Source: Acidiphilium rubrum (GTDB lineage Bacteria; Pseudomonadota; Alphaproteobacteria; Acetobacterales; Acetobacteraceae). From it: a stretch of DNA of 64,000 nt. The DNA lies in assembly GCF_900156265.1 (NCBI RefSeq), contig NZ_FTNE01000016.1, positions 25,895-89,894 on the forward strand. The letters run 5' to 3'. Made by a program: the position numbers and the translations under genes. Of the stretch, positions 41,166 through 49,996 are shown piece after piece. Numbering within the stretch: position 1 is the stretch's first letter; each line of letters opens with the position of its first letter. Below the pieces are notes generated by a model. It was not told the origin of the DNA. It ran no database searches and saw only the letters and a list, made by a program, of their open reading frames with translations.

Positions 41166-42178
41166 CAGATCTTGCGCGGATGCACGCCGGTTTCGACCTC
41201 GGCATTGAAGCAGCGCTGGTAGTATTCGGCGACCGTGCTGCGTTCCGCCTCATCGCATTTGTTGAGGAAGGTGAGGCGGAAGGCGAAGGCGATGTCGTTG
41301 AAGATTTTCGCGTTTTCCGCCCAGGTGATCACGGTGCGCGGGGACATCACGGTGGAGATGTCGCCGTTGATGAAACCGGCGCGGGTCAGATCGGCCAAAG
41401 CCACCATGCTTTCGATTTTCTTTTTCTCGGCGGTGTTGGATGCCTCGATGCCGAGCTTGGCCATCACGATCGACACCTCCTGCGCGTGCGGGAGATAGTT
41501 CAGCGTGGCGACGATGTTCCAGCGGTCCATCTGGCCCTGGTTGATCTGCTGGGTGCCGTGATACAGACCCGTCGTGTCGCCGAGGCCGACCGTGTTGGCG
41601 GTGGCGAACAGGCGGAAGGCCGGATGCGGGCGGATCACGCGGTTCTGGTCGAGCAAGGTGAGCTTGCCCTCGACCTCGAGCACGCGCTGGATCACGAACA
41701 TCACGTCCGGCCGGCCGGCATCGTATTCATCGAACACCAGGGCGCACGGATGCTGCAACGCCCACGGCAGCAAGCCCTCGCGGAACTCGGTGATCTGCTT
41801 GCCTTCCTTCAACACGATCGCGTCCTTGCCGATCAGGTCGATGCGGCTGATGTGACTGTCGAGATTGACGCGGATGCAGGGCCAGTTCAACCGCGCGGCC
41901 ACCTGCTCGATATGGGTGGATTTGCCGGTGCCGTGATAGCCCTGGATCATGACGCGACGGTTGAGCGCGAAACCCGCGAGAATCGCGATGGTGGTCTCGC
42001 GATCGAACTTATAGGTGTCGTCGATCTCGGGGACATGCTCGGTGCGCTCGGAAAACGCCGGCAATTCGAACCCGCACTCAATGCCGAATACCTCGCGCGA
42101 GGAGACGCGACGGTCCGGCAGATTGATCGCCGAGGTCGGCACGCCACGGGCTTCAGGCAAAGCGGCAAGATTGGTCAT
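41165..42178 (-). CDS. cobS: Aerobic cobaltochelatase subunit CobS
   Basis: 337 residues, AAA+ ATPase. Walker [10 protein letters not shown] (80-88), Walker [12 protein letters not shown] and sensor-like ATANTVG are intact. The N-terminus [20 protein letters not shown] is typical of alphaproteobacterial CobS. It works with CobT and CobN in B12 synthesis. It is upstream of cobT in a two-gene operon. Confidence 0.96.
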   Translation of the reverse strand: MTNLAALPEARGVPTSAINLPDRRVSSREVFGIECGFELPAFSERTEHVPEIDDTYKFDRETTIAILAGFALNRRVMIQGYHGTGKSTHIEQVAARLNWPCIRVNLDSHISRIDLIGKDAIVLKEGKQITEFREGLLPWALQHPCALVFDEYDAGRPDVMFVIQRVLEVEGKLTLLDQNRVIRPHPAFRLFATANTVGLGDTTGLYHGTQQINQGQMDRWNIVATLNYLPHAQEVSIVMAKLGIEASNTAEKKKIESMVALADLTRAGFINGDISTVMSPRTVITWAENAKIFNDIAFAFRLTFLNKCDEAERSTVAEYYQRCFNAEVETGVHPRKI

Positions 42179-42255
42179 CGATCGGGCTTCCTTTTATCCT
42201 GGTTCGGTAAACTACTCGCCACGGCGCAGTCTGCAAGGGTGGGTGGGTGCTTGGG

Positions 42256-42462
42256 GACGGTAAGAAGGCCAGGGGGCTCTGCCCCCTGGACCCCCGTTAA
42301 AGGCGGAGCCTTTAAAATCCATTAGTTTTAGGGGTAGGGAGGGCGGCTGCCGGGCTTTCAAACAGTGTGGTCTGGACGCCCTCCCTACCCCTAAAACTAG
42401 CGGGTTCTAAGGGCTGAGCCCTTAGTGGGGGGGTCGGGGGGCAAAGCCCCCTGATCTTCTTG
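42256..42462. repeat. Family A structured repeat, copy A3
   Basis: Same multi-hairpin order as A1, with inner hairpins TTAAAGGCGGAGCCTTTAA and CTAAGGGCTGAGCCCTTAG (one loop change) and a perfect 23-bp core stem (42323-42345 with 42377-42399) whose sequence differs from A1 but still pairs. The loop is unrelated to A1. Located between the cobS start and the J-protein stop. Confidence 0.9.
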
Positions 42463-42468
42463 CTGTCC

Positions 42469-43050
42469 TCACGCACTCGCCCCCACTGGCAGATGGGTGC
42501 GGATGGCGGCGTAGGCGAGGTTGATGGTTTTGAGGCGTTCTTCGGCGGCTTTATCGCCGCCGTTGGCGTCGGGGTGGTGTTGTTTGGCGAGGGTTTTGTA
42601 GCGTGTGTGTGCGGCTTCGCGCGAGGTTGGCCAGTCGAGGCCGAGGATGGCGAGGGCTTCGCGGATTTCGGGTGGGGCGCGTTCGGCGTCGGGCGTGGTG
42701 CGGGCGCGGCCGATGCCGGCGAAGGCGGCGAGTTCGGCTTCGAGGGCTTCGCTGATGCCGCCGTTGCGGCCGAGCGGCCAGGTGGGGCGTTGCCAGCCGG
42801 TATCGTTACGGAGGTTCGATTCGATTTCGCCGGGGCTCATGCCTTTGTAATAGTCCCAGCCGGCGTTGTAGGCGCGGACGTGTTCGAGGCAGAACCAGTG
42901 GTATTCACGCAGCGATTCGCGCGATTTGGGGGCGCGGTAGTCGCCGGCGTTGTGGCAATCGGGGATATCGCATTCGCGGCCCGGCGCATCGGGATCGGGC
43001 GCGAAGGCGCGGACGCGGCGGGTGGAGCGGGAGAAGGGAGGCGCGGGCAT
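42469..43050 (-). CDS. J-domain protein (alphaproteobacterial type)
   Basis: 193 residues. The J domain is C-terminal (LGLDWPTSREAAHTRYKTLA, then HHPDANGG with the essential HPD that stimulates DnaK). The N-terminal half has a possible metal site (CDIPDC, and EYHWFCLEHV). The chosen ATG begins MPAPPFSRSTRRVRAF. It lies between cobS and bolA, which are usual neighbours in alphaproteobacteria. Client unknown. Confidence 0.87.
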   Translation of the reverse strand: MPAPPFSRSTRRVRAFAPDPDAPGRECDIPDCHNAGDYRAPKSRESLREYHWFCLEHVRAYNAGWDYYKGMSPGEIESNLRNDTGWQRPTWPLGRNGGISEALEAELAAFAGIGRARTTPDAERAPPEIREALAILGLDWPTSREAAHTRYKTLAKQHHPDANGGDKAAEERLKTINLAYAAIRTHLPVGASA

Positions 43051-43113
43051 GGATGCTAATTTGCCCTTTGTGCGCAACTTGGCAACCGTTGAAAGCCAGC
43101 GCACAATCCACCT

Positions 43114-43404
43114 ATGACAAACCGTACCGATCGAATCCGCGCCGTTCTGACATCGGCGTTTGCGCCCGAGGTGCTCGAATTGAAAGACGACAGCGCGAAA
43201 CATGCGAACCATGCGCATCGAATGAGCGAACCCGGTCATGCGCCGGCGGTTGGCGAGACGCATTATCGGCTGGCGATGATTTCAGCGAAGTTTGCGGGGA
43301 TGAATCGGGTGGCGCGGTCGCGTGCAGTGCATGAGGCGCTGGATGCGGAGTTCAAATCCGGCCTGCATGCGCTGGCGCTTGATTTGAAGGCGCCGGGCGA
43401 GTGA
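43114..43404 (+). CDS. bolA: BolA-family protein
   Basis: 96 residues. It has the class II KH-like BolA fold: LELKDDSAKHANHAH, then GETHYRLAMISAKF and the helix RVARSRAVHEALDAEF. BolA proteins bind monothiol glutaredoxins through a shared FeS cluster, with the conserved His serving as ligand. It is divergent from the J-protein across 63 bp. Confidence 0.92.
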   Translation: MTNRTDRIRAVLTSAFAPEVLELKDDSAKHANHAHRMSEPGHAPAVGETHYRLAMISAKFAGMNRVARSRAVHEALDAEFKSGLHALALDLKAPGE

Positions 43405-43430
43405 GGGTGATGGGCGTGGGCGCTCAGGTA

Positions 43431-43622
43431 GGAAGGCCAGGGGGCTCTGCCCCCTGGACCCCCGCCAGGAACTTAGTTCCTGGACCTCATCAGTTTAAGA
43501 ATGGAGGGGGCATCAAGTCCGGTACCATTGAACCCCCAAGAATGCCCCCTCCATTCTTAAACTGTCGGGGTCTGGGGCCTAAGGCCCCAGCGGGGTCCAG
43601 GGGCGGAGCCCTGGCCTTCCTA
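43431..43622. repeat. Family A structured repeat, copy A4 (subfamily II)
   Basis: Outer hairpin AGGGGGCTCTGCCCCCT, inner hairpins CCAGGAACTTAGTTCCTGG and TGGGGCCTAAGGCCCCA, and a perfect 23-bp core stem (43491-43513 with 43542-43564). The flanks are the reverse complement of A2, but the core starts with the same GGGGGCATCAAGTCCG in the same orientation. Confidence 0.9.
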
Positions 43623-43639
43623 CCTGAGTGCCGACATCC

Positions 43640-44821
43640 ATGACCCTCATGCTCGACCGTCGGTTCGCCGCCCTGTTTTGGTGTCAGGCGTTTGCGGCGT
43701 TCAACGATAATTTTTTGAAGACGGCGCTGGCGGTGTTGATTTTGTATCGGGCGCATGGGCAGTCGGCTTTGGTGGCGTTGGCGGGGGCGGTGTTTATTGT
43801 GCCGTTTTTGTTGGTTTCGGGGATTGCCGGGGAGATGGCGGACCGGTTCGACAAGGCGGTGTTGGCGACGCGGATCAAGGCGGTCGAGATTGTGGCGGCG
43901 GGGTTGGCGGTGGTGGGGTTTCTGGCGCAGTCGGTGCCGGTGTTGTTTGTGGCGTTGCTGGCGTTCGGGGTGTTGGCGGCGTTGTTCGGGCCGGTGAAGT
44001 ATGGGTTGTTACCGGATTTGCTGGAGACGGCGCGGTTGCCGTTTGCGAATGCGCTGGTGGATTTCGCGACGTTTCTGGCGATTTTGTTGGGGACGGCGCT
44101 CGGCGGGTTGCTGGGGGCGCGGGATCCGTTGGTGTTGGCGGTGTTGGTGATGGGGTTTTCGGTGCTGGCGTTTGGTGCGGCGCGGTTGATTCCCCGGCCG
44201 GGGGCGGCGCGGCCGGATTTGGTGTTGCGGGGGAATCCGGTGGCGGCGTCGCGCGATTTGTTGCGATCGTTGCGGCAATCGGCACGGTTATGGCGGGCGG
44301 CGTTGGTGAATACGTGGTTCTGGTTTGTCGGGATTGTGGTGCTGACGTTGTTGCCGGTGATGGTCAAGGATGTGCTTCATCGCGGCCCCAATGCCGTGAC
44401 ATTGGCGCTGACGATGTTTTCGCTGGGGGTTGGGGTGGGTAGTTTTGGTGCAGCGCGGAATATGCGGGGACGGATTTCATTGGCGACGGCGCGGAGCGGC
44501 ACGATTTCGCTCGCATTCGGGGCGTTTCTGGTTGCCGGGATCGCGACCCCCGGGCATTTCGGTTTTGTGCTGACTGCGCTGTTCATCATCGCGGCCGGCG
44601 GCGGCCAGATCGCGGTGGCGAGTTTCGCGGCGGTTCAGGCGTGGTCCGACCCGGGGGCGCGGGCGCGGGCGGTGGCGGGCACCAATATATTGTCGGCCGC
44701 GGCGATGGTGGGGGCGAGTTTGGTGTTGACCGTTCTGCTGCATCTCGGCGTTGGCGTGCGGCCGATTTTCGCCGGGCTCGGGGTGGTCGCGTTCGTTATG
44801 GTGGCGTTGCTGCACCGGTAA
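43640..44821 (+). CDS. LplT-like major facilitator
   Basis: 393 residues, twelve hydrophobic helices, with AFNDNFLKTALAVLIL in helix 1, typical of LplT and of the transporter domain of fused MFS-acyltransferase-ligase proteins. LplT flips lysophospholipids inward. Here the gene ends after the transporter domain and no acyltransferase or acyl-ACP synthetase follows, so it is either a stand-alone lysophospholipid flippase or a related MFS. Its 3' end overlaps the convergent enoyl-CoA hydratase gene by 26 bases. Confidence 0.78.
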   Translation: MTLMLDRRFAALFWCQAFAAFNDNFLKTALAVLILYRAHGQSALVALAGAVFIVPFLLVSGIAGEMADRFDKAVLATRIKAVEIVAAGLAVVGFLAQSVPVLFVALLAFGVLAALFGPVKYGLLPDLLETARLPFANALVDFATFLAILLGTALGGLLGARDPLVLAVLVMGFSVLAFGAARLIPRPGAARPDLVLRGNPVAASRDLLRSLRQSARLWRAALVNTWFWFVGIVVLTLLPVMVKDVLHRGPNAVTLALTMFSLGVGVGSFGAARNMRGRISLATARSGTISLAFGAFLVAGIATPGHFGFVLTALFIIAAGGGQIAVASFAAVQAWSDPGARARAVAGTNILSAAAMVGASLVLTVLLHLGVGVRPIFAGLGVVAFVMVALLHR

Positions 44822-45587
44822 ACCGGGCGGGGCGTTTTTCGGCGAAGGCGCGCACGCCTTCGGCGAAGTCTGGCGTGCGGCCCATGGTGCGTTGCAGGTC
44901 GCGTTCGAGGTCGAGTTGGGCATCGAGGCTGTTGGTGGCGGCGGCGTTGAAGGCTTGTTTCATTGCGGCGATCGCCTGGGTGGGTTTGGCGGCGAGGCTG
45001 GTGGCGAGGGCGAGGGCGGCTTGGGCGAAGCCGGCGTCGGGCAGGCAGCGCCAGATCAGGCCGATCGCGGCGGCTTCGGTCGCGGTGATGGTTTCACCCA
45101 GCATGGCGAGGCCGCGGGCGCGGGCATCGCCCACCAAATGCGGCAGGAAGAAGGTGCCGCCGGCATCAGGGATCAGACCGATGCGGATGAAGGCCTCGGT
45201 GAAATTAGCGGATTCGCAGGCGATCACGATATCGGCGGCGAGGGCGAGGTTGGCGCCGGCGCCGGCGGCGACGCCGTTGACCGCTGCGATGATCGGTTTC
45301 GGCAGGGCGCGCATGCGGCGGACCAGCGGGTTGTAGTGTTGATCGATCGCGGCGCCGAGGTCGCGCTGCGTGCCGCCGAGGTTCTGCATGAGGTCGGCGC
45401 CGGAGCAGAAGCCGCGGCCGGCGCCGGTGAGCAGGACGGCGCGGATGGTGTCGTCGGATTCGATCGCGGTGAAGGCTGCGGCGAGGGCTTCGTGGACGGC
45501 GGGGTTGAGGGCGTTGAGTTTTTCCGGGCGGTTGAGGGTGAGGGTTCGCACCGCGCCCTCGGTATGCACCAGTAGTTCGTCAGCCAT
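44796..45587 (-). CDS. Enoyl-CoA hydratase/isomerase (PaaG-like)
   Basis: 263 residues of the crotonase fold. The oxyanion-hole segments GAGRGFCSGADL and NGVAAGAGANLALAADIV are intact. The active-site region FIRIGLIPDAGGTFFLP has Asp rather than the paired Glu of true hydratases, which fits the PaaG isomerase subgroup (ring-1,2-epoxyphenylacetyl-CoA isomerase) or another isomerase. A GGGGGA site precedes the chosen ATG. No other phenylacetate genes are nearby. Confidence 0.85.
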   Translation of the reverse strand: MADELLVHTEGAVRTLTLNRPEKLNALNPAVHEALAAAFTAIESDDTIRAVLLTGAGRGFCSGADLMQNLGGTQRDLGAAIDQHYNPLVRRMRALPKPIIAAVNGVAAGAGANLALAADIVIACESANFTEAFIRIGLIPDAGGTFFLPHLVGDARARGLAMLGETITATEAAAIGLIWRCLPDAGFAQAALALATSLAAKPTQAIAAMKQAFNAAATNSLDAQLDLERDLQRTMGRTPDFAEGVRAFAEKRPARFTGAATPP

Positions 45588-45658
45588 CGTCGTATCCCCC
45601 ATTGCGTTTCTGTGGTCATTGTGGCGCAGCATGACGTTTGCGGCAATGAGGGGTTTTG

Positions 45659-46594
45659 ATGATTTCGATCGCGATTCATGGCGGTGCGGGCACGATGCGG
45701 GCGGCGGATTTGACCGCGGCGATGACCGAGGCGCGGCATGAGGGGTTGCGGGCGGCGTTGCGGGCGGGGTGGTCGGTGCTGCGCGGCGGCGGTGCGGCGC
45801 TCGATGCGGTGAGTGCGGCGGTGTGTGCGCTGGAGGATGATCCGCTGTTCAATGCCGGGCATGGCGCGGTGCTGACCGATGCCGGCACGATCGAGATGGA
45901 TGCCGGGATCATGAACGGGGCGGATCGTCGGGCCGGGGCGGTGGCGGGGATTTGCGGACCGCGCAACCCGGTGCTGGGGGCGCGCGCGGTGATGGAGACG
46001 ACGCCGCATCTGCTGATGATCGGCGCGGGGGCGCATGGCGTGGCGCGCGATGCCGGGTTGGTGTTCATGCCGGACGCGTATTTCGAGACGCCGAACCGGC
46101 GGGCGGCGCTGGAGCGCGAGATGGCGCGGCGGGCGGCGGGGGCGCCGGATACGCGGTCCGACGCGGATCGGCATGGCACAGTGGGTGCGGTGGCGCGGGA
46201 TGCTGGTGGGCATTTGGCGGCGGCGACATCGACCGGCGGGATGACCGGCAAGCGGTCTGGTCGGGTGGGTGATACGCCGGTGATCGGGGCTGGGACCTAT
46301 GCCGATGATGTGTGCGCGGTGAGTTGCACTGGCACCGGCGAGGTGTTCATTCGGTACACGGCGGCGGCGGAGATTGCGGCGCGGATACGCTATAAGGGTG
46401 AGGCGATCGGGCAGGCGGCGGGCGATGTGGTGGCTGAACTGGCGGGGCACGGTGGGGATGGCGGGTTGATTGCGCTGGGGCGGGCTGGAGAACCGGTGCT
46501 GCCGTTCAATTCATCGGGCATGTATCGCGGGTATGTCGATGCCGAGGGGCGGTTGTGCACGGCGATTCATCGGGAGGCGTTTCGGTACGGCTGA
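45659..46594 (+). CDS. Isoaspartyl peptidase / L-asparaginase (Ntn hydrolase)
   Basis: 311 residues. IHGGAGTM at the start, FNAGHGAVLT, and the autocleavage site DRHGTVGAVA in which T174 becomes the N-terminal nucleophile of the small subunit; later STGGMTGKRSGRVGDTP binds substrate. It cleaves beta-aspartyl dipeptides and asparagine. The gene is divergent from the enoyl-CoA hydratase. Confidence 0.93.
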   Translation: MISIAIHGGAGTMRAADLTAAMTEARHEGLRAALRAGWSVLRGGGAALDAVSAAVCALEDDPLFNAGHGAVLTDAGTIEMDAGIMNGADRRAGAVAGICGPRNPVLGARAVMETTPHLLMIGAGAHGVARDAGLVFMPDAYFETPNRRAALEREMARRAAGAPDTRSDADRHGTVGAVARDAGGHLAAATSTGGMTGKRSGRVGDTPVIGAGTYADDVCAVSCTGTGEVFIRYTAAAEIAARIRYKGEAIGQAAGDVVAELAGHGGDGGLIALGRAGEPVLPFNSSGMYRGYVDAEGRLCTAIHREAFRYG

Positions 46595-46624
46595 TCGCAT
46601 GATGGGAAGCGATTCTCCTTGTAG

Positions 46625-46644
46625 ATAATGTAAAATTGCATTAT
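46625..46644 (+). promoter_or_regulatory. Candidate operator of the second toxin-antitoxin module
   Basis: ATAATG and CATTAT form six-base inverted arms with an eight-base spacer, in an AT-rich stretch 28 bases before the antitoxin start. A probable autorepression site. Confidence 0.5.
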
Positions 46645-46671
46645 TATTGCGTTCGGTTTTGGAGAAACATC

Positions 46672-46923
46672 ATGACCGCGCTGACCGTTACCGCTCGGGG
46701 ACAAGTTACGTTCCGCAAGGATGTGCTGCAACACCTCGGCATCCGGCCGGGCGACATGATCGAGGTGGACAAGCTGCCGAACGGGACGGTGGCGCTGCGG
46801 GCCGCGCGTCCGGCAGGATCGCTCGATGGGTTCGTCGGTTTGCTGGCGGGTAAAACCACAAAAATCGCCACGATCGAGGAGATGAACGAGGCCATGGCAG
46901 CAGGCTGGGCGGGCGATCCGTGA
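46672..46923 (+). CDS. AbrB-type antitoxin of second VapBC module
   Basis: 83 residues from MTALTVTARGQVTFRKDVLQ, a SpoVT-AbrB fold with GIRPGDMIEV. The C-terminal tail (TTKIATIEEMNEAMAAGWAG) is the toxin-binding part. Overlaps the toxin gene by four bases (GTGA). Confidence 0.88.
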   Translation: MTALTVTARGQVTFRKDVLQHLGIRPGDMIEVDKLPNGTVALRAARPAGSLDGFVGLLAGKTTKIATIEEMNEAMAAGWAGDP

Positions 46924-47318
46924 AAATTACGGTCGATACCAATGTCCTGGTGCGGGCGGTGGTGCAGGACGACAAGAGACAGGCGAAATTGGCCGTGGAT
47001 CTCTTGAAATCAGCAGAAATCATCGCGGTTGCCGGGTCCTGCCTGTGCGAGTTCGTGTGGGTGCTGCGTCGGGTTTACGGGTTCGGGCAGAGCGAGATTT
47101 CGGCGGCAATCACTGCGTTGCTTGCCGCCGGCAATGTGGTGGTCGATCGGCCGGCTGTCGAGGCGGGGCTGGCTGTGCTGGATGCGGGTGGTGACTTCGC
47201 CGATGGCCTGATCGCCTACCAGGGACGCTGGCTTGGTGGCGAAAATTTCGTTTCGTTCGATAAGAAGGCGGTTTCGTTGTTGGCGGGGCACGGTTCGTCG
47301 GCTCGGCTTCTGGAATGA
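46920..47318 (+). CDS. PIN-domain toxin of second VapBC module
   Basis: 132 residues from a GTG start overlapping the antitoxin stop. Acidic PIN residues are in ITVDTNVLVRAV, CEFVWVLRR (Glu), and GDFADGLIAY with FVSFDKKA. Probably an RNase. It belongs to a different VapC subgroup from the toxin beside cobT, judging by the sequence around the second acidic residue. Confidence 0.9.
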   Translation: MKITVDTNVLVRAVVQDDKRQAKLAVDLLKSAEIIAVAGSCLCEFVWVLRRVYGFGQSEISAAITALLAAGNVVVDRPAVEAGLAVLDAGGDFADGLIAYQGRWLGGENFVSFDKKAVSLLAGHGSSARLLE

Positions 47319-47400
47319 TCAACCACACCGATCGTCAAACGCCAGAACCCAGCAACAGGTCGCTGGATGATGAATGCATGAGCATTTTGATAAGACTCGC

Positions 47401-47889
47401 ATGATGGCCAAGTCGCACGTGGTGGTCGGGATCGCAGCGTGGGTCGTTGCCGCACCCCTGCTGGATCGCGCGCCGCTCGATCCGATCGACCTCGGCCTCG
47501 CGATTGCGGGTTCGCTGCTGCCGGATATCGACCACCCGCAGTCCTGGGTCGGGCGGCGGACGCGCCCGGTTTCGACGGTGATCGCGCGAAGCCTCGGGCA
47601 TCGCGGCATCACCCATTCGGCAATCGCGGTGGGCGGGCTGGTCGCTGCCTTGCTCTGGGCGGGGCAACGCCGCGATGCGGTCACTGCACTCGCCATCGGC
47701 TATTTGTCCCATCTGGCAGCGGATATGCTGACCCCGCGCGGGTTACGCCTCGCATGGCCGCTGCGGCGAAGCTGGGGTTTTCCACTCTGCCGCACCGGGT
47801 CGCCGGCGGAGGCGCTGATCGTGTTCGGGCTGGTCTGCGGGCTCGCGTGGTGGGTGGTTTCCGATCATATCCTGCGGATCGGTTCATGA
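47401..47889 (+). CDS. YdjM/DUF457-type membrane-bound metal-dependent hydrolase
   Basis: 162 residues with four hydrophobic segments. The motifs GSLLPDIDHP, HRGITHSAIAV and LSHLAADMLTPRGLRLAWP carry the His/Asp set of this family, several of which are phospholipase-like or LexA-regulated (E. coli YdjM). A neighbouring ATG three bases on is equally possible as start. No LexA box is obvious. Confidence 0.82.
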   Translation: MMAKSHVVVGIAAWVVAAPLLDRAPLDPIDLGLAIAGSLLPDIDHPQSWVGRRTRPVSTVIARSLGHRGITHSAIAVGGLVAALLWAGQRRDAVTALAIGYLSHLAADMLTPRGLRLAWPLRRSWGFPLCRTGSPAEALIVFGLVCGLAWWVVSDHILRIGS

Positions 47890-47977
47890 CACGCGGCACG
47901 CCCATGCACGCAATATGCTTGCGCCGATCCCACGGGAAAGCTACCTGAAACTACGGTTTTGTTTGAGGAATATTGTG

Positions 47978-49021
47978 ATGGGTTACAAGGTTGCGGTTGT
48001 CGGTGCTACCGGTGCGGTCGGGCGCGAGATGCTCAAGACGCTGGCGGAGCGCCAATTTCCGATTACCGACGTGGTCGCCCTCGCCTCGCCCCGCTCGGCC
48101 GGGCAGCAGGTGAGTTTCGGCGAAGACCAGGTGCTGACCGTGCGCAATCTGGAAACCTATGATTTTCATGGCACGGATTTCGGGTTTTTTTCGCCGGGTG
48201 CGGAGATTTCCGCGATCCACGCGCCGCGCGCGGGCGATGCCGGGTGCATCGTGATCGATAATACCAGCCAGTTCCGGATGGACCCGGACGTGCCGCTGGT
48301 GGTGCCGGAAGTGAACCCGCAGGCGCTGGATAAATTCGCCGCCCGCAAGGATTGGCGCCGCATCATCGCCAATCCGAACTGCTCGACCATCCAGATGGTG
48401 GTGGCGCTCAAGCCGCTGCACGATAAATTCACCGTGCGGAGGGTCGTGGTTTCGACCTATCAATCGGTGTCCGGCGCCGGCAAGGAAGGCATGGACGAAC
48501 TCGAACGTTCGACCAAGGCCACCTATGTCAACGATTACGGCAAGCCCGAGATTTTCACCAAGCCGATCGCCTTCAACGTGATCCCGCACATCGACCGGTT
48601 CATGGCCGACGGCGCGACCAAGGAAGAGTGGAAAATGGCGGTCGAAACCCGCAAGATTCTCGACCCCGACATCGCGGTGATCGCCACCTGCGTGCGGGTG
48701 CCGGTGTTCATCGGCCACGCCGAGGCCGTGCATGTCGAATTTGCTAACCCGGCGCCGCTGGAGAAGGCCCGCGCCGCCCTGCGCAGCGCGCCCGGCATCA
48801 TCGTGTTCGATGAGCGCGATGACGGCGGCTACATCACCCCGTTCGAATCGCAGGGGGAAGATGCCGTCTACGTGTCGCGTCTGCGCGTCGATTCGACCGT
48901 GCCGCACGGGCTCGCGTTCTGGTGCGTCGCGGATAATCTGCGCAAAGGTGCGGCGCTCAACGCGGTGCAAATTGCCGAAACCATGATCGCCCGCGACCTG
49001 ATGGGACAGAAAGCCGCATGA
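47978..49021 (+). CDS. asd: Aspartate-semialdehyde dehydrogenase
   Basis: 347 residues from MGYKVAVVGATGAVGREM (NADP-binding GxxGxxG). Catalytic C135 lies in IIANPNCSTIQM, and YQSVSGAGKEGMDEL and the His-bearing RVPVFIGHAEAVH are intact. It makes aspartate semialdehyde for lysine, methionine, threonine and diaminopimelate. GAGGA precedes the start. The in-frame ATG 63 bases upstream is not needed. Confidence 0.97.
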   Translation: MGYKVAVVGATGAVGREMLKTLAERQFPITDVVALASPRSAGQQVSFGEDQVLTVRNLETYDFHGTDFGFFSPGAEISAIHAPRAGDAGCIVIDNTSQFRMDPDVPLVVPEVNPQALDKFAARKDWRRIIANPNCSTIQMVVALKPLHDKFTVRRVVVSTYQSVSGAGKEGMDELERSTKATYVNDYGKPEIFTKPIAFNVIPHIDRFMADGATKEEWKMAVETRKILDPDIAVIATCVRVPVFIGHAEAVHVEFANPAPLEKARAALRSAPGIIVFDERDDGGYITPFESQGEDAVYVSRLRVDSTVPHGLAFWCVADNLRKGAALNAVQIAETMIARDLMGQKAA

Positions 49022-49078
49022 TCGCCCCCGACATGGAATTGACGACCACGCCGTTGTCGGCCTAAACCGCACCCCGGC

Positions 49079-49155
49079 GGCGGACGTAGCTCAGTTGGTA
49101 GAGCGCCAGGTTGTGGTCTTGGATGTCGTGGGTTCGAAACCCATCGTTCGCCCCA
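49079..49155 (+). tRNA. tRNA-His (GTG anticodon)
   Basis: Cloverleaf folds fully: acceptor GCGGACG with CGTTCGC (one G-T pair), D arm GCTC/GAGC, anticodon stem CCAGG/CTTGG with loop TTGTGGT, T arm GTGGG/CCCAT with TTCGAAA. The extra 5' G at -1 faces C73, the His identity element, and CCA is encoded. Confidence 0.97.
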
Positions 49156-49197
49156 TTTTTCCCCCATCATATCGGTTGGGCCTCAGCCCTCGGCGGG

Positions 49198-49397
49198 ACA
49201 AGGCCAGGGGCTCTGCCCCTGGACCCCGCCAAAGGCGGAGCCTTTGGACTCCACTCGTTTTAGCCGGGGACGGGCGATGCCCGTGCCTTTCCGCGGCATA
49301 TGCGTGGATCGCCCTTCCCCGACTAAACCTAACGGGTTCTAAGGGCTCCGCCCTTAGTGGGGGGCCAGGGAGCAAAGCCCCCTGGCCTTCTGTCCCC
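49198..49397. repeat. Family A structured repeat, copy A5
   Basis: Same architecture with hairpins AGGGGCTCTGCCCCT, CCAAAGGCGGAGCCTTTGG and CTAAGGGCTCCGCCCTTAG. The core stem (49257-49278 with 49308-49328) is imperfect and different in sequence from the others. It lies between tRNA-His and mobA and may end the tRNA transcript. Confidence 0.87.
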
Positions 49398-49420
49398 CCG
49401 AACACTCCGGCCGACCCGAT

Positions 49421-49996
49421 ATGACGGCGGTGTACGGATTGATCCTGGCCGGCGGGGCCGGGCGGCGGTTGGGGGGGGTGGACAAGGCGTTCGTGGGTTT
49501 GTGGGGGCGGCCGTTGGTGGCGCATGTGGTTGAGCGCCTGGCGGGCCAGGCGGAGGGGCTGGTGATCAGTGCGGCGGGCGATGTGTCGCGGTTCGATTTG
49601 TTTGGGTTGCCGGTGTTGGGGGATGGCGCGCATCGCGGCAAGGGGCCATTGGCGGGGTTGTTGGCGGGGTTGCGCTGGGCGGCGGCGCTTGGGGGTGATT
49701 TCGTGGTGAGTGTGCCGGTCGATACGCCGTTTGTGCCGCTCGATCTGGTGGCCCGGCTTGGCGATGGGCCAGCGGTGGCGGCGTATGGCGGGCGGGTGCA
49801 TCATTTGGTTGCCAGGTGGCCGGTGGCGGCGGCGGGGGCGCTGGAGGGGTTTTTATGTTCGGATGGGCCGTATCGGGTGTCGGATTTCGCGCGTGGGTTG
49901 GGGATGCGGGTGGTTGAGTTTGCGGATCGGCGTGATCCGTTCATGAATATCAACACGCCGGAGGATTTGGCGTTGGCCGAGGGGTTGCGATGCTGA
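49421..49996 (+). CDS. mobA: Molybdenum cofactor guanylyltransferase
   Basis: 191 residues with the nucleotidyltransferase start LILAGGAGRRLGGVDKAF, metal-binding DTPFVP (VPVDTPFVPLDL) and the C-terminal FMNINTPEDLALAE. It couples GMP to molybdopterin to give MGD for DMSO-reductase-type enzymes. It overlaps marC by seven bases. No molybdoenzyme gene is in the window. Confidence 0.93.
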   Translation: MTAVYGLILAGGAGRRLGGVDKAFVGLWGRPLVAHVVERLAGQAEGLVISAAGDVSRFDLFGLPVLGDGAHRGKGPLAGLLAGLRWAAALGGDFVVSVPVDTPFVPLDLVARLGDGPAVAAYGGRVHHLVARWPVAAAGALEGFLCSDGPYRVSDFARGLGMRVVEFADRRDPFMNINTPEDLALAEGLRC

